A DNA stretch of 64,000 nt from Streptomyces sp. 3214.6 (lineage in GTDB: Bacteria; Actinomycetota; Actinomycetes; Streptomycetales; Streptomycetaceae), in the NCBI RefSeq assembly GCF_900129855.1, contig NZ_LT670819.1:5704001-5768000 (forward strand), written 5' to 3'. The notes beneath the pieces are model-generated. The model did not search any database. It was given only the letters and a program-made list of their open reading frames with translations, and was not told where the DNA came from. Made by a program: the position numbers and the translations under genes. Of the stretch, positions 1 to 9,260 are shown piece by piece (the first letter of the stretch is position 1; every line of letters starts with the position of its first letter).

Positions 1-25
1 AACTCCTTCACTCGAACGAGGAGTT
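1..25 (-). terminator. possible mtnP terminator at window edge
   Basis: Seven-base arms AACTCCT (1-7) and AGGAGTT (19-25) form a short stem directly after the stop of the minus-strand gene that ends at 30. It is cut by the window edge and has no clear T tract, so the call is weak. Confidence 0.3.
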
Positions 26-29
26 CCGC

Positions 30-926
30 CTATGGCAGCTCGAACCCCGGGTTCAGTCCGCCCAGCGCGTTCGTGCACAGGCAGTCCCGCTCCTCGTTCG
101 AGGGCAGTGCGGCCACCGCGTCGAACAGGACGCCTCGCAGCCGGTCCACGTTGGCCGCGAACACCTGCAGGACCTCCTCGTGGGACACGCCCTCACCGCT
201 CTCGGCACCCGCGTCCAGATCGGTGACCAGGGTCAACGACGTGTAGCAGAGCTCGAGTTCTCGGGCGAGCGCGGCCTCCGGATGGCCCGTCATACCCACC
301 ACCGACCAGCCCTGCGCCTGATGCCACAGCGATTCGGCGCGGGTCGAGAACCGCGGCCCCTCGATCACGACGAGTGTCCCGCCGTCCACCGGCTCCCACT
401 CCCGTCCGCGCGCCGCCTTCAGCGCAGCCGAGCGTCCGGCGGGGCAGTAGGGGTCGGCCAGGGACACGTGCACCACGTTGGGCACTGTGCCGTCGGGCAG
501 GGGCAGCCCGTCGAAGTATGTTCCGACCCGCGACTTCGTGCGGTCCACCAGCTGATCGGGCACGAGCAGCGTGCCGGGTCCGTACTCGGGGCGCAGGCCG
601 CCCACCGCGCACGGACCGAGGACCTGGCGCACCCCGAGCGAACGCAGCGCCCACAGGTTGGCCCGGTAGTTGATCCGGTGGGGCGGCAGATGGTGGCCAC
701 GCCCGTGCCGGGGCAGGAAGGCGACCCGTCGGTCGGCGATCTTGCCGAGGAAGAGGGAGTCGCTGGGCGGCCCGTAGGGGGTGTCGACCTGGATTTCGGT
801 CACGTCGTCGAGGAACGCGTAGAAGCCGGACCCGCCGATCACGCCGATCTCAGCGTTCGCCTCGATCGCTGCGCTCGCCCCGAAGTCTGTGTTCGCCCCG
901 GGCTCCGTGCTCGCCTTGTTCTCCAT
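30..926 (-). CDS. mtnP: S-methyl-5'-thioadenosine phosphorylase
   Basis: Cytosolic phosphorylase that cleaves methylthioadenosine to adenine and 5-methylthioribose-1-phosphate in methionine/polyamine salvage. The 298-residue product shows the PNP/MTAP-family opening GVIGGSGFY (residues 28-36, phosphate-binding Ser), a central PRHGRGH phosphate-contact segment and a GMTGHPEAALARELE substrate-loop segment typical of bacterial MTAPs. The start is ATG at 926; the open frame extends further upstream but would run antisense through the FmdB gene. The ~26-residue N-terminal extension before the core is longer than usual, so a later start is possible. It is the last gene of a minus-strand group. Confidence 0.88.
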   Translation of the reverse strand: MENKASTEPGANTDFGASAAIEANAEIGVIGGSGFYAFLDDVTEIQVDTPYGPPSDSLFLGKIADRRVAFLPRHGRGHHLPPHRINYRANLWALRSLGVRQVLGPCAVGGLRPEYGPGTLLVPDQLVDRTKSRVGTYFDGLPLPDGTVPNVVHVSLADPYCPAGRSAALKAARGREWEPVDGGTLVVIEGPRFSTRAESLWHQAQGWSVVGMTGHPEAALARELELCYTSLTLVTDLDAGAESGEGVSHEEVLQVFAANVDRLRGVLFDAVAALPSNEERDCLCTNALGGLNPGFELP

Positions 927-1003
927 GTTCCGCACCCTAACTGCCGTCGAGAACACCGAAGACCCCGCCGTCGGTTGACGACAGGGTCCCGTAAGAAGTG
1001 GCC

Positions 1004-1336
1004 TTACGCGGCGGAGCTGTTGCCGGTCGAGGTGCCGGTGCTCGACGACTTCGAGTCCGAAGAGGTCGAGGACGACGAGGTCGAGCTCGACGACTTCGCG
1101 TCGGAACCGGACGTTGACGACTTCGACGCGGACGACGCCGGCGAGCTGCTCGACGAGGAGCCGCGGCTGTCGTTGCGGTAGAAACCGGAGCCCTTGAAGA
1201 CGATGCCGACCGCGGAGAACACCTTCTTGAGGCGGCCACCGCAGTTGGGGCACTCGGTCAGGGCGTCGTCGGTGAACTTCTGCACCGCCTCGAGGCCCTC
1301 GCCGCACTCGGTGCACTGGTACTGGTAGGTCGGCAC
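1004..1336 (-). CDS. FmdB-family zinc-ribbon regulatory protein
   Basis: Small protein of 110 residues. The N-terminal ~50 residues form a Cys4 zinc ribbon (CTEC...CPNCGG), the FmdB/CxxC_CxxC_SSSS family. The C-terminal half is low-complexity Ser/Thr/Asp/Lys, as is common in streptomycete members. I chose the GTG start at 1336 (VPTYQYQC) because AGGAGG lies at the right distance (1344-1349); an upstream ATG at 1360 has no ribosome site and falls inside the CIRCE-like repeat. The biochemical role is unknown; family members are annotated as putative regulators of amidase/formamidase genes. The upstream CIRCE-like repeat suggests heat-shock control. Confidence 0.85.
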   Translation of the reverse strand: MPTYQYQCTECGEGLEAVQKFTDDALTECPNCGGRLKKVFSAVGIVFKGSGFYRNDSRGSSSSSSPASSASKSSTSGSDAKSSSSTSSSSTSSDSKSSSTGTSTGNSSAA

Positions 1337-1347
1337 TTGTCTTCCTC

Positions 1348-1374
1348 CTGGCACTCTCACTCAGTGAGTGCTAA
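1348..1374 (-). promoter_or_regulatory. CIRCE-like HrcA operator
   Basis: On the minus strand the sequence reads TTAGCACTC, nine bases, then GAGTGCCAG. This is the CIRCE layout (TTAGCACTC-N9-GAGTGCTAA) with a perfect left arm and two mismatches in the right arm. It overlaps the ribosome site of the FmdB gene, a position seen for HrcA operators in leader regions. Confidence 0.7.
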
Positions 1375-1404
1375 CGACGGTCTATCTTGACGCATTCCCG
1401 AGCA

Positions 1405-2664
1405 TCAGTCCACTGTCACCGGCACGCGGTGACCGACGCCACGTGCGACGGTACGCGCGCGCGGCCGCGTCTCCAGCCGCGAACGCAGCGCCATGAGGAC
1501 CGTCAGCGCCGCCGCTGTGCCGCCCATCGGCACCAGGAAGCCGGCGCCGCCCCAGAAGCGGTCCTCCAGCTGTCCGGCGATCGTGACGGCCGCAGCCTGC
1601 CCCAGCGCCACCGCGCCCGTCAGCCAGGTGAACGCCTCCGTGCGGGCCCCGGCCGGGACCAGACCCTCGACCAGGGTGTAGCCGGTGATCAGTGCGGGCG
1701 CGATGCACATGCCGACCAGGAGGCCGAGGCCCGCCAGCACAAGCACCGAGTGTGCGGCCCACAGGCCGGAGGCGACGAGGGCCAGCGCGGCGTAGGCGAC
1801 GACGAGGCGTCGCCGCGGGGAGGCCTTCCAGGCGATCGCGCCGCAGACCAGGCCGGAGAGCATGTTGCCGGCGGCGAAGGTGCCGTAGAGGACGCCGTTC
1901 AGGCCGGGCTCGCCGATCGACTCTGTGAACGCGGCCAGCGAGACCTGCATGCCGCCGAAGACGGAACCGATGCCCAGGAAGACCGCGATCAGCACGCGCA
2001 CCCCGGGGACGCGCAGCGCCGAGGCGTGCTCCATGCGCGCGTGCCCGACGGCGGCCTGGGGCTGCGTGCTGTTCTGCGCGGCGAACAGCAGACCGCCGAA
2101 CAGGGTCAGCGAGGCCTCGGTGATCAGACCGGCGGCCGGGTTCACGGCGGTGCACAGAGCGGTCGCCAGCAGCGGGCCGAAGACGAAGGTGAGCTCGTCG
2201 GTGACGGACTCGAAGGCCGCCGCCGTGGTCATCAGGGGCGAGTCCTTCAGCTTCACGCCCCAGCGGGCCCGCACCATCGGCCCGATCTGCGGCACGGACG
2301 CGCCTGTGGGCACGGCCGCCGCGAACAGCGCCCACAGGGGCGCGTGAGCGAGGGCGAGGGACGTGAGGGCGAGGCCGGACAGCGTGTGCACGAGCACGCC
2401 TGGGACAAGTACGGCGCGCTGGCCGTAGCGGTCGGCGAGACGGCCGCTGTAGGGGGCGCACAGCGCCATGGAGACGCCGGTGACGGCCGCGGCGGCGCCG
2501 GCCGCGCCGTAGGAGCCGGTGGTGTGTTGCACCAGCAGCACGATGGAGATGGTGAGCATCGCGAACGGCTGGCGTGCCGCGAAGCCGGGGAGCAGGAACG
2601 TCCAGGCGCCGCGGGTGCGCAGCAGCCGTCCGTATCCCGGGCGGGAGGTGACCGTGGATGCCAC
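1405..2664 (-). CDS. MFS transporter
   Basis: About 419 residues with roughly 12 hydrophobic segments, consistent with a single-component major facilitator exporter in the cytoplasmic membrane. The cytoplasmic loop between helices 2 and 3 is recognisable as SGRLADRYGQR, a variant of the MFS motif A (GxLaDrxGrr). Substrate cannot be deduced. The GTG at 2664 is preceded by AGAAAGG; an in-frame ATG at 2703 is possible but has no ribosome site. It is transcribed toward the FmdB gene, from which it is separated by the CIRCE-like element, so the two are probably separate units. Confidence 0.8.
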   Translation of the reverse strand: MASTVTSRPGYGRLLRTRGAWTFLLPGFAARQPFAMLTISIVLLVQHTTGSYGAAGAAAAVTGVSMALCAPYSGRLADRYGQRAVLVPGVLVHTLSGLALTSLALAHAPLWALFAAAVPTGASVPQIGPMVRARWGVKLKDSPLMTTAAAFESVTDELTFVFGPLLATALCTAVNPAAGLITEASLTLFGGLLFAAQNSTQPQAAVGHARMEHASALRVPGVRVLIAVFLGIGSVFGGMQVSLAAFTESIGEPGLNGVLYGTFAAGNMLSGLVCGAIAWKASPRRRLVVAYAALALVASGLWAAHSVLVLAGLGLLVGMCIAPALITGYTLVEGLVPAGARTEAFTWLTGAVALGQAAAVTIAGQLEDRFWGGAGFLVPMGGTAAALTVLMALRSRLETRPRARTVARGVGHRVPVTVD

Positions 2665-2936
2665 GGCCCGTGCCTTTCTGCCGCCTGGTAGCGCGGCCCA
2701 CATGGGGCCGGGGCGCCGAGAGCTGTCCTCTTGCGCGGACTGCGGTAGATGCCGGCCCCACTGCGGAGGGCTTCTCGGCCGCCATACGGTCGCGCCAGCA
2801 CTGCGTCAGGCAGAGTTGGTCGATCAGAATGCGCCTTCATCGTACAGGGATCAACGCCTGGTGTACCTGTGAAAACGAGCACCACGCGCGCGTTCACCTG
2901 CATTTGGCGGGAGGGTGAACCGTTCGAAACATGCCC

Positions 2937-4439
2937 TTAACGGGTGCCGGTGCTGCCCGTCCCGAGCCACCCGGCCAGCTTGCCGCCGTGGCCCACCGCG
3001 CGCAGCCGTTGTTCCGCGGCGTCCCGGACGGGATCGGTGGCGACGACGAGCAGTTCGTCCCCGTGCCGCAGTACCGTCGCAGGCAGAGGGACAAACGATT
3101 TTCCATCCCGTACGACGAGGGTCACGGCAGCCCCGGCCGGCAGCCGCAGCTCGTTGACTTCGACGCCGTGCATCTTCGACCCCTCGGGGATCGCGACCGA
3201 CAGCAGGTGCCCGCGCAGCCGCTCCAGGGGCGCCGACTCGACGCCCAGGTCTGCCGCCTCGGGCTCCCCGCCCAGCCGCAGCTTGCGTGCCAGCCAGGGC
3301 AGCGTCGGCCCCTGGACCAGGGTGTAGACGACGACCAGGACGAAGACGATGTTGAAGATGCGGCGGCTTTCCTCCACGCCGTTCACCATGGGGATCGTCG
3401 CCAGGATGATGGGCACGGCGCCGCGCAGCCCGGCCCAGGACATCAGTGTCTGCTCCTGCCATGGCACCCGGAACGGTGTGAGGCAGAGCACGACGCTGAG
3501 CGGTCGGGCCACCATCGTGAGCACGAGACCGATGACGAGGGCGGGCAGCACGTCGTCGCCCAGCTCGTGCGGGGTGACCAGGAGGCCGAGCAGTACGAAC
3601 ATGCCGATCTGGGCGATCCAGCCGAGGCCGTCGGCGAACCCGCGCGTGGCGGGCCAGTGCGGCAGTTTCGCATTGCCCATGACCATCGAGGCGAGGTAGA
3701 CGCCCAGGAAGCCGCTGCCGTGCGCCAGTGAGCCCGCCGCATACGCGGTGACGGCGATCGCCATGACGGCGATCGGGTAGAGGCCGGAGGCGGGCAGCGC
3801 GACGTGCCTGAGACCCCAGGAGCCCAGCCAGCCGACCGCGAGGCCGATGGCGGCGCCGATGGCCAGCTCAAGGGCTATCTCGCCCAGCAGCACGTACCAG
3901 TGCTCGACAGGGCCCGCCGTGGAGAAGGCGACCACCAGGATGACCACCGGGGCGTCGTTGAAGCCGGACTCGGCCTCCAGGGTGCCCGTCACGCGCGCGG
4001 GCAGGGGGATCTTGCGCAGGACGGAGAAGACCGCCGCCGCGTCCGTCGAGGACACCACCGCGCCGATGATCAGCGCCTGCCGCCACTCCAGCCCCACCAC
4101 GAAGTGCGCGGCCGTGGCGGTGACGCCGACGCTCACCGCGACGCCGGCCAGCGCCAGCGCGGTGGCGGACGGCAGAGCCGGCTCGATCTCCTTCCACTTC
4201 GTGCCGAGACCGCCCTCGGCGAGGATCACGACCAGGGCGGCGTAGCCGATGACCTGTGTCAGTTCGGCGTTGTCGAAATGGATGTCGCCGATGCCGTCCT
4301 GGCCCATGGCGATGCCGATCCCCAGGTATACGAGCAGGCTGGGGAGCCCGCTGCGCGAGGAGATCCGGACCGCTGCGACGGCGACGAGCAGGACGAGCGA
4401 GCAGACGAGCAGGAGCTGGTTGAGGTGGTGGACAGTCAG
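2937..4439 (-). CDS. potassium/sodium-proton antiporter, CPA1/CvrA type with RCK_C domain
   Basis: Exchanges cytoplasmic K+ or Na+ for protons across the membrane. The product has a long run of transmembrane helices, a helix with the SSTDAAAVFSVL segment (the conserved TDA/acidic core of CPA1 exchangers), and a C-terminal soluble part ending in an RCK_C/TrkA_C-like domain (LRLPAGAAVTLVVRDGK). The first ATG in frame is at 4307, but the frame stays open to a stop at 4454 and encodes another helix-rich ~44 residues. A CTG at 4439 is preceded by AGGGAA with 6-nt spacing, giving 500 residues, the normal family length. I therefore use this unusual CTG start. Confidence 0.82.
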   Translation of the reverse strand: MTVHHLNQLLLVCSLVLLVAVAAVRISSRSGLPSLLVYLGIGIAMGQDGIGDIHFDNAELTQVIGYAALVVILAEGGLGTKWKEIEPALPSATALALAGVAVSVGVTATAAHFVVGLEWRQALIIGAVVSSTDAAAVFSVLRKIPLPARVTGTLEAESGFNDAPVVILVVAFSTAGPVEHWYVLLGEIALELAIGAAIGLAVGWLGSWGLRHVALPASGLYPIAVMAIAVTAYAAGSLAHGSGFLGVYLASMVMGNAKLPHWPATRGFADGLGWIAQIGMFVLLGLLVTPHELGDDVLPALVIGLVLTMVARPLSVVLCLTPFRVPWQEQTLMSWAGLRGAVPIILATIPMVNGVEESRRIFNIVFVLVVVYTLVQGPTLPWLARKLRLGGEPEAADLGVESAPLERLRGHLLSVAIPEGSKMHGVEVNELRLPAGAAVTLVVRDGKSFVPLPATVLRHGDELLVVATDPVRDAAEQRLRAVGHGGKLAGWLGTGSTGTR

Positions 4440-4706
4440 CGGCGGTTCCCTTCACCGGCGTGCGCGCCTCGAGTACGGGCGCCCACGTGCATCGGATACA
4501 TCGGACACGAAGCGGCACGCTCCGAACCCAACTACTTCGTTACCTTACCTAACTCTTGACGATTTCTTGACGCTCGCCGAGGCAAGATCGAACATCCTTC
4601 CGTGCTGGTACCCGACTCCGCGTCAAGTGGCGCGAGGCCCTGCGCCTATGGTTGCTCCAGCACTCCAGGACCGCCTGCCGCTCGCGTTAGGACAGCAAGG
4701 ACAGCG
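4440..4706. other. divergent intergenic region
   Basis: Promoter region between the minus-strand antiporter and the plus-strand acylase. AAGGA at 4697-4701 is the ribosome site of the acylase. I see no convincing operator or small gene. Confidence 0.5.
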
Positions 4707-7526
4707 ATGCCCCCCAACACCACCGCCACATCGGGTGACAAGCCCGGCAAGTCCGGCAGGAAGAAGGGGCGCAAAGCCCGTTTGATCGTGCTTGTGCTGG
4801 TGCTGGCCATCATCGGAGGCATCGCCTACGGCGCCTACTGGTCCATCAGCACGGTCCGCGCGTCCTTCCCGCAGACCAAGGGTTCGATCACACTCGAGGG
4901 TCTGTCCGGGCCCGTCGACGTGAAGCGGGACGGCTACGGCATCCCGCAGATCTACGCGGATTCCGACGAGGATCTGTTCATGGCGCAGGGCTATGTCCAG
5001 GCCCAGGACCGGTTCTACGAGATGGACGTCCGCCGGCACATGACGTCCGGACGCCTGTCGGAGATGTTCGGCAAGGGCCAGGTCGACAACGACGAGTTCC
5101 TGCGCACCCTGGGCTGGGACCGCGTAGCCCAGCAGGAGTACGACACCAAGCTGAAGCCCGAGACCAAGAAGTACCTCCAGGCGTACGCCAAGGGAGTCAA
5201 CGCCTACCTCAAGGGCAAGGACGGCGCGGACATCTCCCTGGAGTACGCCGCCCTGGGCTTCACCAACGACTACAAGCCCGCCCAGTGGACCCCGGTCGAC
5301 TCCGTCTCCTGGCTGAAGGCGATGGCCTGGGACCTGCGCGGCAACATGCAGGACGAGATCGACCGCGCTCTGATGACCAGCCGTCTCGGCCCGCAGCAGA
5401 TCGCCGAGCTGTACCCGCAGTACCCGTACGACCGTAACCAGGCGATCGTCCAGGACGGCGAGTACGACGAGCTGACCAAGACGTTCAAGCAGAGCGACGG
5501 CGACAACGGCAGTGGGGGCAGCTCGGACGACAGCTCCACGGGCGGCGGCGCCAGTGGCGGCAGCACGGGCGGTGGCGCCAGTGGCGGCACGGGAACGTCG
5601 AACAGGTCGGGCTCGGCCCTGCAGAGCCAGCTCTCGGGCCTCTACAACGTCCTGGACGACCTGCCGACGGCCGTCGGCGTGAACGGCAACGGCATCGGCT
5701 CCAACTCCTGGGTCGTCGCGGGGAAGTACACGATCACCCACAAGCCGCTGCTGGCCAACGACCCGCACCTGTCGGCCTCGCTGCCGTCCGTCTGGTACCA
5801 GATGGGCCTGCACTGTCGCACCGTGTCGACCAAGTGCCAGTACGACGTCTCCGGCTACACCTTTGCGGGCATGCCCGGTGTGATCATCGGCCACAACCAG
5901 ACGATCTCCTGGGGCATGACCAACTCGGGCGTCGACGTGACCGACCTCTACCTGGAGAAGCTCTCCGGGAACGACGGTTACATCTACAACAAGAAGGTCA
6001 AGCCCTTCACCACGCGCGAGGAGACCATCAAGGTCGCCGGTGGCACGTCCAAGAAGATCGTCGTCCGGCAGACGGAGGACGGCATGCCCCTGCTGTCCGA
6101 CCGCGACGACGAGCTCGTCAATGTCGGCAAGAAGGCCACCGTCGACACCGCGGCGCCCGACCGCGGCGACGGTTACGGCGTCGCCCTGAAGTGGACCGCG
6201 CTGGAACCGGGCAACTCCATGGACGCCGTCTTCGCCATGAACAAGGCGAAGGACTGGGACAGCTTCCGCGCTGCGGCCAAGCTCTTCGACGTGCCCTCGC
6301 AGAACCTCGTCTACGCCGACACCGCGAACCACATCGGCTACCAGCTGCCCGGAAAGATCCCCACGCGCGCGAAGGGCCTCGACGGCTCGATCCCCGCGCC
6401 CGGCTGGGACTCCAGGTACAAGTGGACCGGTTACATCGCCTTCGACGAGCTGCCCTACGAGTACGACCCCGCGCGCGGGTACATCGTCACCGCCAACCAG
6501 GCCGTCATCGACAAGGACAAGTACCCCTACACGCTCACCACGGATTGGGGCTACGGCGCCCGCAGCCAGCGGATCACCGACCTGATCAAGGGCAAGATCA
6601 AGGGTGGCGGCAAGATCTCCACCGACGACATGCGGCAGATGCAGCTGGACAACGACAGCCAGATCGCCCGGCTGCTCGTGCCCACCCTGCTGAAGATCAA
6701 CCTGGACGACCCGGACGTCCGCGAGGCGCAGAAGCTGCTGCAGGGCTGGGACTACACCCAGGACGCCGACTCGGCGGCGGCCGCCTACTTCAACGCGGTC
6801 TGGCGCAACATCCTCAAGCTGGCCTTCGGCAACAAGCTGCCCAAGGAGCTGCGCGTCGAGGGCCAGTGCCTGTGGGTCGACCCGGTCAACAGCACCGGCC
6901 CGGTCGACGACACCGACAAGGTCCGCGAGTGCGGTGAGCGCGACGCCGACCAGGCGCAGCCGGACGGCGGCGACCGCTGGTTCGAGGTCGTGCGCAATCT
7001 CATGCAGAAGACCGACAGCGAGTGGTGGACGACGCCCAAGTCGGTCAGCGGCCGCCCCGGCGCCGACCACAACCGCGACAAGCTGTTCGAGCGGGCCCTG
7101 ATCGACGCGCGCTGGGAGCTGACCGCCAAGCTCGGCAAGGACATCGACACCTGGAGCTGGGGGCGGCTGCACCGCCTGTTCCTGAAGAACCAGACGCTGG
7201 GCACCAGCGGCCCCGGCTTCCTGCAGTACATCCTCAACCGCGGCCCCTGGAAGCTCGGCGGCGGCGAGGCGACGGTCAACGCGACCGGCTGGAACGCGGC
7301 CGGCGGCTACGGCGTCGTGTGGGTGCCGTCGATGCGGATGGTGGTCAACCTCGACGACCTCGACAAATCGAAGTGGATCAACCTCAGCGGCGCCTCGGGG
7401 CACGCCTTCAGCGCCCACTACACCGACCAGACGGGCAAGTGGGCCAACGGCGAGCTGCTCGACTGGTCCTTCTCGAAGAAGGCGGTCGACGACAGCACCA
7501 GCGACACCCTGGTCCTCAAGCCTTGA
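4707..7526 (+). CDS. penicillin acylase family Ntn-hydrolase
   Basis: Predicted exported or membrane-anchored amidase/acylase of 939 residues. A basic N-terminus is followed by one hydrophobic segment (about residues 28-48). The Ntn-hydrolase alpha domain comes next, then a Gly/Ser/Asp-rich spacer (about residues 265-300) and the beta domain. In this family autoproteolysis exposes an N-terminal Ser; here the candidate is Ser332 in GIGSNSW. The C-terminal part contains the family's WSWGRLH segment. ATG 4707 has AAGGA upstream, and the 35 residues encoded before it look non-coding. The substrate is unknown; streptomycete homologues act on acyl-amides such as acyl-homoserine lactones, lipopeptides or beta-lactams. 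Confidence 0.88.
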   Translation: MPPNTTATSGDKPGKSGRKKGRKARLIVLVLVLAIIGGIAYGAYWSISTVRASFPQTKGSITLEGLSGPVDVKRDGYGIPQIYADSDEDLFMAQGYVQAQDRFYEMDVRRHMTSGRLSEMFGKGQVDNDEFLRTLGWDRVAQQEYDTKLKPETKKYLQAYAKGVNAYLKGKDGADISLEYAALGFTNDYKPAQWTPVDSVSWLKAMAWDLRGNMQDEIDRALMTSRLGPQQIAELYPQYPYDRNQAIVQDGEYDELTKTFKQSDGDNGSGGSSDDSSTGGGASGGSTGGGASGGTGTSNRSGSALQSQLSGLYNVLDDLPTAVGVNGNGIGSNSWVVAGKYTITHKPLLANDPHLSASLPSVWYQMGLHCRTVSTKCQYDVSGYTFAGMPGVIIGHNQTISWGMTNSGVDVTDLYLEKLSGNDGYIYNKKVKPFTTREETIKVAGGTSKKIVVRQTEDGMPLLSDRDDELVNVGKKATVDTAAPDRGDGYGVALKWTALEPGNSMDAVFAMNKAKDWDSFRAAAKLFDVPSQNLVYADTANHIGYQLPGKIPTRAKGLDGSIPAPGWDSRYKWTGYIAFDELPYEYDPARGYIVTANQAVIDKDKYPYTLTTDWGYGARSQRITDLIKGKIKGGGKISTDDMRQMQLDNDSQIARLLVPTLLKINLDDPDVREAQKLLQGWDYTQDADSAAAAYFNAVWRNILKLAFGNKLPKELRVEGQCLWVDPVNSTGPVDDTDKVRECGERDADQAQPDGGDRWFEVVRNLMQKTDSEWWTTPKSVSGRPGADHNRDKLFERALIDARWELTAKLGKDIDTWSWGRLHRLFLKNQTLGTSGPGFLQYILNRGPWKLGGGEATVNATGWNAAGGYGVVWVPSMRMVVNLDDLDKSKWINLSGASGHAFSAHYTDQTGKWANGELLDWSFSKKAVDDSTSDTLVLKP

Positions 7527-7538
7527 GCGACCGCTCGG

Positions 7539-7578
7539 TGAAAGGGGCCCTCCACGCGCGCGTGGAGGGCCCCTTTCA
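7539..7578. terminator. bidirectional terminator between convergent genes
   Basis: Perfect 40-bp palindrome: 18-bp arms (TGAAAGGGGCCCTCCACG and its complement) around CGCG, between the stops of the acylase and the cyclo-ligase. The A3/T3 ends suit termination in both directions. Confidence 0.85.
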
Positions 7579-7609
7579 CCTCCTCCCGTTGCCCAGGAAG
7601 GTGGGTGCC

Positions 7610-8224
7610 TCAGGTGAAGCGGCGCACTGCCGAGGGCGTCACCACCGCGCGCACCGGTCGGTCGTGCGGCTGCACGGGGACCTGATCGACGACCTCGCTG
7701 TCGTAGAGAAGCACCACCAGGGAGGGACGCGCGTCGGAGTCCGCCAGCCGGGCCAGCACGCGGTCGTACGATCCTCCGCCGCGGCCCAGCCGCATGCCGC
7801 GCTCGTCGACCGCCAGCCCCGGCAGCAGCACCACGTCGGCATCCGTCACGGCGTCCTGGCCGAGGCGCTTGCCGGACGGCTCCAGGAGGACCATCTTCCC
7901 GCCGTGCCTGACCCGCGCGAGGGAGTCCTCGCCGGTGTAGGTGCCCCAGTCGAGGTCGTTGTCGGGCAGGAGCACGGGGAGCAGGACACGGACGCCCCGC
8001 GCGCGCAGCGCGTCCAGCAGCGCCAGGGTGCCGGGTTCGGTGCCCACGGAGACGTACGCCGCCACCACGCGCGCGTGCGCCAACTCGGGCAGCTCCAGGG
8101 CGCGGGCGGCCAGTGCGATGCCCGCCCGGCGCATGTCATCCGACGTCAACCTGTTCCGCACGGCGAGGAGCTCTCGCCGCAACGTAGCTTTGTCGGGCTC
8201 CTGTACGCCTTCGAGGTGACTCAT
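7610..8224 (-). CDS. 5-formyltetrahydrofolate cyclo-ligase
   Basis: ATP-dependent cytosolic enzyme converting 5-formyl-THF to 5,10-methenyl-THF in one-carbon metabolism. The 204-residue product has the family layout: N-terminal helices with KATLRRELLAVRN, the YVSVGTEPGT segment, and the C-terminal signature LLPGLAVDERGMRLGRGGGSYDR (given in part: GRGGGSYDR). ATG 8224 is preceded by GGGAG at 6-nt spacing; an ATG 21 codons upstream has no comparable site. It is divergent from galU, as in many streptomycetes. Confidence 0.87.
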   Translation of the reverse strand: MSHLEGVQEPDKATLRRELLAVRNRLTSDDMRRAGIALAARALELPELAHARVVAAYVSVGTEPGTLALLDALRARGVRVLLPVLLPDNDLDWGTYTGEDSLARVRHGGKMVLLEPSGKRLGQDAVTDADVVLLPGLAVDERGMRLGRGGGSYDRVLARLADSDARPSLVVLLYDSEVVDQVPVQPHDRPVRAVVTPSAVRRFT

Positions 8225-8348
8225 ATGTCGCTCCCGCATCGCTCCAGCATTGCTCCCGCACTCCTCGCGCCGTTCCAACGTGGTCATATGATCATGAATT
8301 AACCGGAGCTACAGATTTCTCTCAAAGTCACCGGATAAGGTTGCCGCC

Positions 8349-9260
8349 ATGACTCAGTCGCACCCCAGGATCAGCAAGGCTGTCATCCCCGCAGCCGGTC
8401 TCGGTACCCGGTTCCTGCCGGCCACCAAGGCCACTCCCAAGGAGATGCTGCCCGTCGTGGACAAGCCGGCTATCCAATACGTGGTCGAGGAGGCCGTCTC
8501 CGCGGGGCTCGACGACGTCCTCATGGTCACGGGTCGCAACAAGCGTCCCCTGGAGGACCACTTCGACCGCAACTACGAGCTCGAGTCGGCGCTGCAGAAG
8601 AAGGGCGACGCCGCCAGGCTCGCCAAGGTTCAGCAGTCCAGCGACCTCGCGACGATGCACTACGTGCGACAGGGCGACCCCAAAGGTCTCGGACACGCGG
8701 TGCTGTGCGCGGCCCCGCACGTCGGACAGGAGCCGTTCGCCGTCCTCCTCGGGGATGACCTGATCGACCCCCGCGACCCGCTGCTCCAGCGGATGATCGA
8801 GGTCCAGGAACGGCACGGCGGCAGCGTCGTCGCGCTCATGGAGGTCGCCCCCGCGCAGATCCACCTCTACGGCTGCGCGGCCGTCGAGGCCACCGCGGAA
8901 GGCGACGTGGTCAAGGTGACCGGCCTCGTCGAGAAGCCGGACCCGGCGGACGCCCCGTCAAACTACGCGATCATCGGACGCTACGTCCTCGACCCGAGCG
9001 TGTTCGGCATACTCCGCCAGACCGAGCCCGGCCGCGGCGGCGAGATCCAACTCACCGACGCCCTCCAGCAGCTCGCCCAGGACGAGAAGGTCGGCGGACC
9101 CGTCCACGGCGTCGTCTTCAAGGGGCGGCGCTATGACACCGGCGACCGCGGCGACTATCTGCGTGCCATTGTCAGACTCGCGTGCGAACGTGAAGATCTG
9201 GGTCCGGACTTCCGGTCCTGGCTTCGCAGTTACGTCACCGAGGAGATGCAGCCACTTTGA
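8349..9260 (+). CDS. galU: UTP-glucose-1-phosphate uridylyltransferase
   Basis: Makes UDP-glucose from UTP and glucose-1-phosphate for cell-envelope glycans and trehalose. The 303-residue protein starts with the nucleotidyltransferase motif KAVIPAAGLGTRFLPATKA and contains GLGHAVLCA and LLGDDLI, all diagnostic of GalU. The gene begins the run galU-glp-moaC-mog-GNAT-sepX, overlapping glp by 4 nt (TTGA), so the two are translationally coupled. Its promoter must lie in 8225-8348, a relatively AT-rich divergent region. Confidence 0.95.
   Translation: MTQSHPRISKAVIPAAGLGTRFLPATKATPKEMLPVVDKPAIQYVVEEAVSAGLDDVLMVTGRNKRPLEDHFDRNYELESALQKKGDAARLAKVQQSSDLATMHYVRQGDPKGLGHAVLCAAPHVGQEPFAVLLGDDLIDPRDPLLQRMIEVQERHGGSVVALMEVAPAQIHLYGCAAVEATAEGDVVKVTGLVEKPDPADAPSNYAIIGRYVLDPSVFGILRQTEPGRGGEIQLTDALQQLAQDEKVGGPVHGVVFKGRRYDTGDRGDYLRAIVRLACEREDLGPDFRSWLRSYVTEEMQPL

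Noticed and set aside
4623..7418. Long open frame antisense to the penicillin acylase
   Set aside because: Composition is Val/Arg/Gly-rich with no motif; it is a frame shadow caused by high third-position GC. The sense frame has complete family motifs.
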